Numbered from the stretch's first letter, positions 1-5,777 are shown. The stretch: 6,255 nucleotides of DNA from an uncultured Bacteroidales bacterium (GCA_946617545.1 CAMOKK010000080.1:1-6255), one strand, 5' to 3'. Translations and numbers: made by a program. Notes: generated by a model from the letters alone, not told the origin.

Positions 1-447
1 TGTGACCAAAGTCCTTGTTTACATAGGATGCGCAAGGGAATCAAAACCATGCATTTATATGAGCCGGCAGAATTTCTGCTGCGCTTTGTGGCACCCCGGC
101 TGGAATTCCATCCCACCGATACGCCCGTGGCCGTACACGTGACTTGCTCCACCCGCCTGATGGGGCTTAAAGACAGCCTTATAGAGCTGGCCCGAAAATG
201 CTCCAACAATGTGTATGTGCCGGAAGAGATTGGCTGCTGCGCCTATGCCGGAGACAAGGGCATGACCCATCCGGAGGTGAACGCCTATGCGCTCAGGAAG
301 CTGAAACAGGCCTTGAAAGAGCATGGAATCAAGGAGGGATACTCCAACAGCCGCACCTGCGAGATAGGCCTTTCCACCAACGGGGGAGTCACCTACCGCT
401 CCATCGTATATCTGGTAAACGCCTGTACTACTGCTTCTTCTTCTTAA
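1..447 (+). CDS. FAD/Fe-S oxidoreductase, D-lactate dehydrogenase-like, C-terminal end (5' partial)
   Basis: This is the last 148 codons of a gene that begins outside the window; the frame is open from base 1. What is seen matches the C-terminal cysteine-rich (CCG-type) domain of large proteins that join an FAD-binding oxidase (GlcD/Dld-like) to an Fe-S electron-transfer module. Cysteines sit at codons 49 (VTCSTR), 79-80 (GCCAYAGDKG) and 120 (SRTCEIG), with a further SPC at codons 4-6, followed by the family's typical YRSIVYLVNACT ending. In the family these cysteines bind an Fe-S or related redox centre, and the enzyme oxidises D-lactate or another 2-hydroxy acid at the membrane, passing electrons toward quinone. 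The substrate cannot be told from this fragment. The methionine at base 28 lies inside the conserved domain and is not the start. The last 20 bases overlap the end of the opposing DUF1846 gene. Confidence 0.88.
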   Translation, partial: CDQSPCLHRMRKGIKTMHLYEPAEFLLRFVAPRLEFHPTDTPVAVHVTCSTRLMGLKDSLIELARKCSNNVYVPEEIGCCAYAGDKGMTHPEVNAYALRKLKQALKEHGIKEGYSNSRTCEIGLSTNGGVTYRSIVYLVNACTTASSS

Positions 448-1906
448 TCTTGCGGATAGGGTCGCAAGTGAGGCCGATACCCAGCTTCTGGAAGGTCTTG
501 CGGTCCACCTCGCTGAGCATCACCGTGGAATGCACCTGGGCTCCCAGCAGCTTAGGAAGCTGGTCCAGGGCGTGGAGGCAGTTCTCGTCTATGAGGCTCA
601 TCATGGAAATGGCCACCAGCACCTCGTCCGTATGCAAACGGGGATTGTGACCGTGCAGGTAGGTTACCTTGGTTTTCTGGATGGGGGTAATCATCTGCTG
701 GGGAATGAGTTTCACGTTGTGGGCAATGCCGGCCAGGTGCTTGATGGCATTGAGCAGCAGGGCGGCGCTGGGGCCCAGCAGGGGGCTGGTTTCGGCCGTG
801 ATGATGGTTCCGTCTTCCAGTTCGATGGCGGCCGTGGCCACGCCGCACTTTTCCAGGCGCTCACGGGCCGCCACGGTGGTTTTGCGGTCTTCCGTGGTAA
901 TTTTGGCCTTCTTCATTACCAGGGCTATCTTGTTCACCTCGTTCTCCGTAGCCTTGCCATCGGCAAAATTGCAGAGAGAATGATAGTAACGGCGGATAAT
1001 CTCCTGGCGGGAGGCTTCGCGGCACACCTCGTCGTCACTGATGCAGTAGCCAATCATGTTCACGCCCATGTCGGTGGGCGACTTGTACGGAGAATCCCCG
1101 TAAATGTCCTCGAACAGGGCGTTCATCACCGGGAAAATCTCGATGTCGCGGTTGTAATTGACGGCTGTGGCGCCATAGGCGTCCAAGTGGAAGGGGTCAA
1201 TCATGTTCACGTCTTCCAAATCGGCCGTGGCGGCCTCGTAGGCCATGTTTACGGGGTGGGAGAGGGGGAGGTTCCAAACGGGGAAGGTCTCGAATTTGGC
1301 ATAACCGGCTTTTACCCCGCGCTTGTTTTCCTGATACAGCTGGCTCAGGCACACCGCCATCTTACCGCTGCCGGGGCCGGGGGCCGTCACCACCACAAGG
1401 GGCTTGGACGTCACCACATAGTCATTCTTGCCAAAGCCCTCGTCGGAATCAATCAAGGCCACATTTTGGGGGTATCCTTCAATGGTATGGTGATAGTAGA
1501 CGGTAATGCCCATGTTCTCCAGTCGCTTGCGGTAGGCCTCTGCACTGGCCTGTCCGTTGAAGTGGGTAATCACCACGGAATTCACGCTCAAATCGAGGTC
1601 CATGAATTCGTCCCGCAGACGCAGCACGTCCATGTCGTAGGTGATGCCCAGATCGCTCCTTATCTTGTTTTTCTCAATATCAACGGCGCTGATGACAATG
1701 ATGATTTCCAAATCTTCCTTGAGCTGGAGGAGCATCTGCATCTTGCTGTCCGGATGGAAGCCCGGCAGCACGCGGCTGGCGTGGAAATCGTCAAAAAGCT
1801 TTCCGCCGAATTCCATGTACAGTTTGTCGCCGAATTTGGCGATGCGCTCCTTAATGTGCTCAGATTGAATCTTCAGATATTTCTCGTTGTCGAACCCGTA
1901 TTTCAT
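428..1906 (-). CDS. DUF1846 (UPF0371) family protein
   Basis: This 492-residue protein is recognised as a full-length DUF1846/UPF0371 member, a conserved bacterial cytosolic family of about 490-510 residues whose biochemical role is not established as far as I know. Landmarks in order: a glycine-rich loop APGPGSGKMA at residues 175-184, which resembles a nucleotide-binding P-loop; MIDPFHLDAYG at 235-245; PTDMGVNMIG at 277-286; TSPLLGPSAALLLNAIKHLAG at 373-393; and GHNPRLHTDEVLVAISMMS at 419-437. There is no signal peptide or membrane segment. The start at 1904-1906 is supported by the family-like N-terminus (MKYGFDNEKYLKIQSEHI) and by a well-placed promoter 28 bases upstream. No Shine-Dalgarno sequence is present, and the leader is A/T-rich. 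The gene is single, divergent from pepC and convergent with the dehydrogenase. The C-terminus is basic (KIKKKKQ). A role as an ATP/GTP-dependent enzyme is inference from the loop only. Confidence 0.92.
   Translation of the reverse strand: MKYGFDNEKYLKIQSEHIKERIAKFGDKLYMEFGGKLFDDFHASRVLPGFHPDSKMQMLLQLKEDLEIIIVISAVDIEKNKIRSDLGITYDMDVLRLRDEFMDLDLSVNSVVITHFNGQASAEAYRKRLENMGITVYYHHTIEGYPQNVALIDSDEGFGKNDYVVTSKPLVVVTAPGPGSGKMAVCLSQLYQENKRGVKAGYAKFETFPVWNLPLSHPVNMAYEAATADLEDVNMIDPFHLDAYGATAVNYNRDIEIFPVMNALFEDIYGDSPYKSPTDMGVNMIGYCISDDEVCREASRQEIIRRYYHSLCNFADGKATENEVNKIALVMKKAKITTEDRKTTVAARERLEKCGVATAAIELEDGTIITAETSPLLGPSAALLLNAIKHLAGIAHNVKLIPQQMITPIQKTKVTYLHGHNPRLHTDEVLVAISMMSLIDENCLHALDQLPKLLGAQVHSTVMLSEVDRKTFQKLGIGLTCDPIRKIKKKKQ
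434..445. repeat. (CTT)4 trinucleotide repeat inside a tail-to-tail gene overlap
   Basis: Four tandem CTT units lie within the 428-447 overlap of the two convergent genes. Read rightward they contribute the serine-rich end (ASSS) of the dehydrogenase. Read leftward they give the lysine run (KKKK) at the end of the DUF1846 protein. A gain or loss of one unit would change both C-termini by one residue without a frameshift. Confidence 0.8.
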
Positions 1907-1933
1907 AAAAGTGCAGATTGATAAATACGGGTT
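1893..1933 (-). repeat. Perfect 11-bp inverted repeat bracketing the DUF1846 start codon
   Basis: AACCCGTATTT at 1893-1903 and AAATACGGGTT at 1923-1933 are exact reverse complements with a 19-base loop. On the DUF1846 mRNA the 5' arm lies at or just after the predicted transcription start, and the 3' arm is codons 2-5 of the gene. The AUG forms the last three bases of the loop. The repeat could act as a 5'-terminal mRNA hairpin controlling translation or stability. It could instead be a DNA operator, since the arm centres are 30 bp apart, about three helical turns. The symmetry is directly seen; its function is inferred. Confidence 0.6.
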
Positions 1934-1934
1934 G

Positions 1935-1965
1935 CAAAATTAAGCCGATTTTCGGAATCTTCAAA
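1935..1965 (-). promoter_or_regulatory. Bacteroidota-type promoter of the DUF1846 gene
   Basis: Read on the minus strand, a -33 box TTTG (1965-1962) is followed after exactly 19 bases by TAATTTTG (1942-1935). That is a perfect match to the known Bacteroidota -7 consensus TAnnTTTG at the known spacing of 19-21. The -7 box ends 28 bases before the ATG, predicting transcription to begin near 1928-1931 and a leader of roughly 20-25 bases. That start would fall within the 5' arm of the inverted repeat. Confidence 0.75.
1945..1955. promoter_or_regulatory. Small palindrome CCGA-TTT-TCGG between the divergent promoters (possible operator)
   Basis: Four-base arms are separated by three bases. The palindrome lies in the spacer of the leftward promoter and covers the -33 box of the rightward promoter. 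A protein bound here could affect both genes. Four-base arms are common by chance, so this is only a candidate operator, supported by position rather than length. Confidence 0.25.
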
Positions 1966-1982
1966 AAAAATTCGTAACTTCG
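1951..1982 (+). promoter_or_regulatory. Bacteroidota-type promoter of pepC
   Basis: A TTCG at 1951-1954 (one mismatch to TTTG) is followed after 20 bases by TAACTTCG at 1975-1982 (one mismatch to TAnnTTTG), a canonical Bacteroidota sigma-ABfr layout. The -7 box ends 31 bases before the pepC ATG. The first 15 bases overlap the opposing DUF1846 promoter, so the two divergent promoters share DNA. The sequence TTCGGAA occurs in both boxes, at 1951 and 1979. Confidence 0.6.
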
Positions 1983-2013
1983 GAAAATAATAAAATTTAG
2001 AAACAGTCCGAAT

Positions 2014-3390
2014 ATGAAAAAGACCTTCCTTCTGGCAGCGCTGCTGCTTTCCGTCGGAGCCTTCGCCCAAAATCCCAAGGGCGGCATTTCCGCCGAAATG
2101 CTCTCTCAGCTGGCCGGCTCCTACCAAGGCAACGGGACCGACAAGGCCCTCCGCAATGCGCTCAACGCCGCCTCCATCAATGTCCTGGCTGCATCGGCCG
2201 ACAAAATAGCCATGATTGACACCCATTTCAGCGACGAGGTGAAGACCAAGGGAAGGACCAACCAGCTCTCGTCGGGCCGATGCTGGCTTTTCACCGGCCT
2301 GAACGTGCTCCGCGCCCGCATGATAGAAAAGCACGACCTGGGCGCCTTCACCTTCTCCCAGAACTACCTCTTCTTCTACGACCAGCTGGAAAAGGCCAAT
2401 CTGTTCCTGCAGGGCATCATCGACACGGCCGATAAACCCCTGGAAGACAGGACGGTGGACTGGCTCTTCTCCAATCCCATAGGGGACGGGGGACAGTTCA
2501 CCGGCGTTTCCAACCTGGTGATGAAATACGGTGTGGTGCCCTCGAATGTGATGCCGGAAACCTATGCCGCCAACAACACTTCGCAGATGAGCGGCCACAT
2601 GGCCACCAAACTGCGGGAAGACGGCCTGCGGCTGCGGGCGGCCAAGGCCAAGGACCGGCCTGCTATGAAGCTGCAGATGCTGAAGGAAGTATATCGCATC
2701 CTGGCCCTCTGCCTGGGGGTTCCGCCCACCGAATTCACTTGGGCCCGCTACAACTCCAAGGGAGAGTTCGTGAGTGAAAAGACTTATACGCCCCAGTCTT
2801 TCTATCAGGAGTTTATCGGCGAAGACCTGGAGAACAACTACATCATGGTGATGAACAACCCGGCCGTGGAGTATGGCAAGGTGTATGAGATTGAGTACGA
2901 CAGGCATGTCTATGACGGACAGAACTGGGTTTACCTCAATCTTCCCATCGAAAAAATCAAGGAGATGGCCATTGCCTCCATCAAAGACAATACGGCCCTG
3001 TATTTCTCCTGCGACGTGGGCAAGTTCCTGGACCGTAAACGCGGCATCGCAGACCTGGGCAACTTCGATTACGGCTCCCTGCTGGGCGTTTCCTTCGGCA
3101 TGAACAAGAAGGAGCGTATTCAGACGCATGCCAGCGGCTCCACCCACGCCATGACGCTGATTGCCGTGGACATCAAGGACGGAAAACCCGTCAAGTGGAT
3201 GGTGGAAAACAGCTGGGGAGCCGACAGCGGCTACAAGGGCAATATCATCATGACGGACGAATGGTTCAATGAATACATGTTCCGCCTGGTGGTGGAGAAA
3301 AAATACATCCCGGCCGATGTGATGGCCCAGATGAAGCAGAAGCCCATCCTCCTGCCCGCCTGGGACCCGATGTTCGCCCCGGAGGAGTAA
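2014..3390 (+). CDS. pepC: Exported C1B cysteine aminopeptidase (PepC / bleomycin hydrolase family)
   Basis: This is a papain-like aminopeptidase of 458 residues, close to the family length of about 440-455 plus a signal peptide. The catalytic set is complete: oxyanion Gln84 and nucleophile Cys90 in NQLSSGRCWLF, His378 in GSTHAMTL and Asn399 in VENSWG. Other family blocks include FSQNYLFFYDQLEKAN (115-129) and GDGGQFTGVSNLVMKYGVVP (157-176). Residues 1-18 form a signal peptide (KK, hydrophobic core, AFA before Gln19), so the enzyme should act in the periplasm rather than in the cytosol as in lactic acid bacteria. Known family members form hexamers, and the C-terminal arm reaches into the active site to restrict cleavage to N-terminal residues. 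Here the arm reads PAWDPMFAPEE instead of the common DPMG-x-LA type. The start is fixed by the signal peptide and a promoter upstream. The cassette that follows begins 39 bp downstream. Confidence 0.95.
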   Translation: MKKTFLLAALLLSVGAFAQNPKGGISAEMLSQLAGSYQGNGTDKALRNALNAASINVLAASADKIAMIDTHFSDEVKTKGRTNQLSSGRCWLFTGLNVLRARMIEKHDLGAFTFSQNYLFFYDQLEKANLFLQGIIDTADKPLEDRTVDWLFSNPIGDGGQFTGVSNLVMKYGVVPSNVMPETYAANNTSQMSGHMATKLREDGLRLRAAKAKDRPAMKLQMLKEVYRILALCLGVPPTEFTWARYNSKGEFVSEKTYTPQSFYQEFIGEDLENNYIMVMNNPAVEYGKVYEIEYDRHVYDGQNWVYLNLPIEKIKEMAIASIKDNTALYFSCDVGKFLDRKRGIADLGNFDYGSLLGVSFGMNKKERIQTHASGSTHAMTLIAVDIKDGKPVKWMVENSWGADSGYKGNIIMTDEWFNEYMFRLVVEKKYIPADVMAQMKQKPILLPAWDPMFAPEE

Positions 3391-3392
3391 AG

Positions 3393-3423
3393 TTTATGTT
3401 TCAATGAAAGTGTATAACATTCG
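3393..3423 (+). promoter_or_regulatory. Possible weak promoter ahead of the CsgG-type cassette
   Basis: The 39-bp gap after pepC holds TTTA at 3393-3396 and, 18 bases later, TAACATTCG at 3415-3423. The latter resembles the pepC -7 box TAACTTCG with one extra base. A perfect small palindrome, TTTCA-A-TGAAA (3399-3409), lies between them. If used, the start of transcription would fall at or next to the ATG at 3430, giving a nearly leaderless mRNA. The matches are imperfect, and read-through from pepC is equally possible. Confidence 0.25.
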
Positions 3424-3429
3424 GATACT

Positions 3430-4314
3430 ATGAAGTCTATTACCAAACTTTCCGTTTTACTTGCGGCTGTTGCCGTACTTGCGGCTCCGCTTTCTTCGCA
3501 AGCCCAGGACAAGACCATCAAGAGGAAGGTGGCTATCGGCCGCTTCACCAATGAGACGCAGTATGCCAAAGGGCTTTTCTATGACAAGGAGAATGACCCC
3601 ATGAGAAAGCAGGCGCTGGATATCCTGTCGGCCAAACTGGCCGCCAGCGAAAAGTTCATCCTCCTGGAAAGGGAAGACCTTGACGTGCTGGTTGCGGAGG
3701 CCGGAGCTGACATGAACAAGATTGGGGCCGATTACATCATTCTGGGCTCCATCACGGAGTATGGCCGCAAGGCGGAGGGCCAGCAGAAGGTGTTCTCTTC
3801 CACCAAGACGCAGACGGTGGAAGCCGGGGTCAGCATCCGGCTTGTTGAAGCCGCAACCGGCCTCATTATCTATTCCGACGAAGCCAAAGGATATGCCGAA
3901 ACCACCACCAAACAGACTTTGGGCGTGGGCGGAACGGCCGGTTTTGACGCCACACTCAGCGACAAGGCCATTTCCGCCGCCCTGAGCCAGCTGGTAGAAA
4001 ACATTATCAACAAATGCATGGACAAGCCCTGGAGGTCCTACTTCCTTTCCGTGGAAGACGGCTCTTACATCATCTCCGGCGGTGCTTCCCAGGGGCTTTC
4101 GGCCGGAGACAGTTTCCATGTTTACAAAAAGGGGAAAATTGTCAAGAATCCGCAGACCGGGCTTAACATTGAACTGCCCGGGCAGAAAATCGGCCTGGTG
4201 TCCGTGCAGTCCACTTATGGCGAGACGCCGGAAACCGAAATTTCTTTCTGCACTTATGACGGCGAGGCCCTCAATCCGGAGAACCTGGGCCAATATTATA
4301 TCTCTGACAAATAA
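3430..4314 (+). CDS. CsgG-family outer-membrane assembly protein
   Basis: First gene of the four-gene cassette, 294 residues. Residues 1-26 form a signal peptide ending SSQAQ. There is no lipobox cysteine, whereas E. coli CsgG is a lipoprotein. Residues about 32-197 match the CsgG fold: VAIGRFTNET (34-43), KFILLEREDLDVL (75-87), GADYIILGSITEYG (99-112), GVSIRLVEAATGLIIYSDEA (133-152) and a final helix ISAALSQLVENII (181-193). Residues about 200-294 form an extra domain (ISGGASQGLSAGDSFHVYKK, 215-234, then a KIGLVSV strand at 253-259). It looks like the SH3-like C-terminal domain of FlgT-type proteins. In curli systems CsgG forms the outer-membrane export pore; CsgG relatives also serve flagellar and holdfast assembly. 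No curli genes are visible here. Whether this copy forms a pore or a periplasmic ring is open, because the segments corresponding to the membrane hairpins seem short and polar. Confidence 0.88.
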   Translation: MKSITKLSVLLAAVAVLAAPLSSQAQDKTIKRKVAIGRFTNETQYAKGLFYDKENDPMRKQALDILSAKLAASEKFILLEREDLDVLVAEAGADMNKIGADYIILGSITEYGRKAEGQQKVFSSTKTQTVEAGVSIRLVEAATGLIIYSDEAKGYAETTTKQTLGVGGTAGFDATLSDKAISAALSQLVENIINKCMDKPWRSYFLSVEDGSYIISGGASQGLSAGDSFHVYKKGKIVKNPQTGLNIELPGQKIGLVSVQSTYGETPETEISFCTYDGEALNPENLGQYYISDK

Positions 4315-4320
4315 AAGCAC

Positions 4321-4659
4321 ATGAAAAAGATTATTTTTACCCTGATAGGCGCCCTGATGCTTTGCAGCTGCGGCGTAGGCTCCTACTCTGTTTCTTCCGG
4401 CAAGGCCGACGAGGGGATGATTTCCTTTGTGAGCGCGGATAAGACGCCCATTACGGTGACCATCGACAATGTGTCCCATGATGTATTTACCGTAAAGACA
4501 AAAGCATGGCACAAGGACAGGGATATCAAGAAAACAACCCAGAACACCATCTTCCTGGCTCCCGGAAAACACCATGTCGTAGTGACCATGAATGGCAAGG
4601 AGGTCTGCGACAAGACTGTTTTCATCTCCGTTCAGGAGCATAAAATCATTGAGTTATGA
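4321..4659 (+). CDS. Small lipoprotein with PEGA-like C-terminal fold
   Basis: This 112-residue protein has a clear lipoprotein signal: a KK start, a hydrophobic core and the lipobox LCSC at 14-17, so Cys17 would be lipidated. No acidic cluster follows the cysteine, so the surface-export signal described for some Bacteroidota lipoproteins is missing and a periplasm-facing location is inferred. The mature part is predicted all-beta. Its end, IFLAPGKHHVVVTMNGKEV (77-95) followed by a KTVFISVQEHKIIEL strand pair (98-112), follows the PEGA-domain pattern (leu-x-PGxHxVxVxxxGY…, then a paired strand), though without a strong full match. It starts 6 bp after the CsgG-family gene and its TGA overlaps the next ATG (ATGA), so it is co-translated with the cassette. 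I do not recognise a named family. It could be an adaptor or a plug that joins the CsgG-type protein to its partner lipoproteins. Confidence 0.8.
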   Translation: MKKIIFTLIGALMLCSCGVGSYSVSSGKADEGMISFVSADKTPITVTIDNVSHDVFTVKTKAWHKDRDIKKTTQNTIFLAPGKHHVVVTMNGKEVCDKTVFISVQEHKIIEL

Positions 4660-5096
4660 AGAAGATAATCCTTCTGACGCTGGCCGCCGTACTGCTTTCC
4701 TCCTGTGGAAGCACCAAAACCTTGTACTATTGGGGAGGGAACCAGGGCGGAACAAGCGCCTACGAAAATCTGGCTTATCAGTCTTACAAGAAACAGACGC
4801 CGGGGAGCATCTGCAACCTGGTGGCGGTCTATGAAAACATGGTCAGCAATCCGGGCGGAACCCGCCAGGTGCCGCCTCCCGGCATTTGTGCCGAATATGG
4901 ATATCTGCTTTTGCAGCCCGAAACGGCCGATACATTCATGAACAATGCCACATCGGCCCAGAAAAAACTCTTCAGTTCCCAAGACTACAACGCTTTGTTC
5001 CTGGAAAGAGGAAAGGAGATGCTGGAGAAGGAAATAGAGTATTATCCGGAATCGGCCAAGTTCATCAGGCCTTTAATCAAAAGACTCGTGAGGTAA
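4656..5096 (+). CDS. DUF4810 family lipoprotein
   Basis: This 146-residue lipoprotein has the lipobox LSSC at 14-17 (Cys17 lipidated). The mature protein carries the DUF4810 signature: LYYWGG (23-28) close behind the lipid anchor, a tyrosine-rich segment AYENLAYQSY (35-44), the central VPPPGICAEYGYLLLQ (72-87) and the terminal YPESAKFIRPLIKRL (130-144). Compared with my memory of typical DUF4810 proteins, the part between the central and terminal motifs is longer, with an additional charged stretch QKKLFSSQDYNALFLERGKE (102-121). In Proteobacteria this family sits between CsgG-type and DUF799 genes (for example next to Neisseria GNA1162), the same order as here. Function is unknown; it is presumably a periplasm-facing part of the same envelope complex. 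The start overlaps the preceding stop (ATGA), and the next gene begins 1 bp after its stop. Confidence 0.88.
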   Translation: MKKIILLTLAAVLLSSCGSTKTLYYWGGNQGGTSAYENLAYQSYKKQTPGSICNLVAVYENMVSNPGGTRQVPPPGICAEYGYLLLQPETADTFMNNATSAQKKLFSSQDYNALFLERGKEMLEKEIEYYPESAKFIRPLIKRLVR

Positions 5097-5097
5097 T

Positions 5098-5772
5098 ATG
5101 AAAAAATTGTTTCCCATTGTTGTCTTTGCCGCCCTTCTGTGTTCTTGCGGTACGGCAAACCAGGTGACAAGAGAGTCGCAGTATGCGGCCATGTACAACA
5201 ACATGCCCGTCACCATTCTGGTCATGCCTCCCATCAACAATACCACCCACGTGGAAGCGAAAGACCTGCTCTACACTTCCATCAGCCGCCCCCTGGCCGA
5301 GGCGGGGTACTACGTGATTTCTCCGCTTCTGGCCATGGATGTCCTGAGGGCGGAAAGCGCCTACGATGCCGAGCTGTTCATAGACAAGCCCCTGACGATG
5401 TTCAGGGACTACTTCGGGGCCGATGCCGTGGTTTTTTCCCAGATTGACGAGTGGGAAAAGAAAGGATTCGGCATCGAGACCAAGATTCGGTATATCATCA
5501 AATCCGCCGCTTCCGGAGAAATCATTTTTGACCGAAGTTGCGACCTGTACCTGGACCTGCAGGTGAAATCGGGCAGCAACTCGGCTTTGGCTGCGCTGGT
5601 GGAACTGGCGGCATCGGCCATCGTAACGGCAACCACCGACCACATTGTCGCGGCAAGGAAGGCGAACTACTTCATTTTCCGTGATATTCCCAGAGGCAAG
5701 TACAGCCCCCTGTATATGCAGGACAAGGAAGTCATTGCCGAGAAAAAAGACATCAGGGCCACCGTCAAGTAA
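5098..5772 (+). CDS. DUF799 family lipoprotein (GNA1162-like)
   Basis: Last gene of the cassette, 224 residues, with the lipobox LCSC at 14-17 (Cys17 lipidated). The mature part shows the DUF799/GNA1162 pattern: VTILVMPPINNTTHVEAKD (38-56), ISRPLAEAGYYVISPLL (62-78), LTMFRDYFGADAVVFSQIDEW (99-119) and SAASGEIIFDRSCDLYLDL (136-154), then a long alanine-rich helix (160-188). Neisserial GNA1162 is a surface-antigen candidate with a TolB-N/CsgG-like alpha-beta fold, but its role is unsettled. The gene follows the DUF4810 gene by one base. GAGGT overlapping the upstream stop (5090-5094) could serve as a weak Shine-Dalgarno, unusual for this group and possibly chance. Together with the two upstream lipoproteins and the CsgG-type protein, it probably forms one outer-membrane-associated assembly. 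Confidence 0.88.
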   Translation: MKKLFPIVVFAALLCSCGTANQVTRESQYAAMYNNMPVTILVMPPINNTTHVEAKDLLYTSISRPLAEAGYYVISPLLAMDVLRAESAYDAELFIDKPLTMFRDYFGADAVVFSQIDEWEKKGFGIETKIRYIIKSAASGEIIFDRSCDLYLDLQVKSGSNSALAALVELAASAIVTATTDHIVAARKANYFIFRDIPRGKYSPLYMQDKEVIAEKKDIRATVK

Positions 5773-5777
5773 GAGGC

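Noticed and set aside
198..650. 150-residue plus-strand frame across the dehydrogenase/DUF1846 junction
   Set aside because: Out of frame with the dehydrogenase and antisense to DUF1846; no motif. It would need to replace two recognisable proteins.
530..1921. 463-residue open frame antisense to the DUF1846 gene
   Set aside because: It is codon-aligned with the real gene and stays open because that gene scarcely uses TTA, CTA or TCA codons. The product is His/Gly/Val-rich low-complexity sequence with no recognisable motif, while the opposite strand encodes a clear family.
1903..3147. 414-residue open frame antisense to pepC, running across the intergenic region
   Set aside because: Codon-aligned shadow of pepC, no family motif, and it would cross both promoters. 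The sense gene has a complete catalytic set.
3457..4641. 394-residue antisense frame spanning the CsgG-family and small lipoprotein genes
   Set aside because: Both sense genes are in the same phase, so one long antisense frame results from codon bias. The product shows no protein-like motif.
3430..5772. Curli (csg) secretion locus
   Set aside because: Only the CsgG fold is shared. There are no CsgA/B repeats and no CsgE/F-like genes in the window, and the DUF4810/DUF799 partners point to the separate non-curli cassette.
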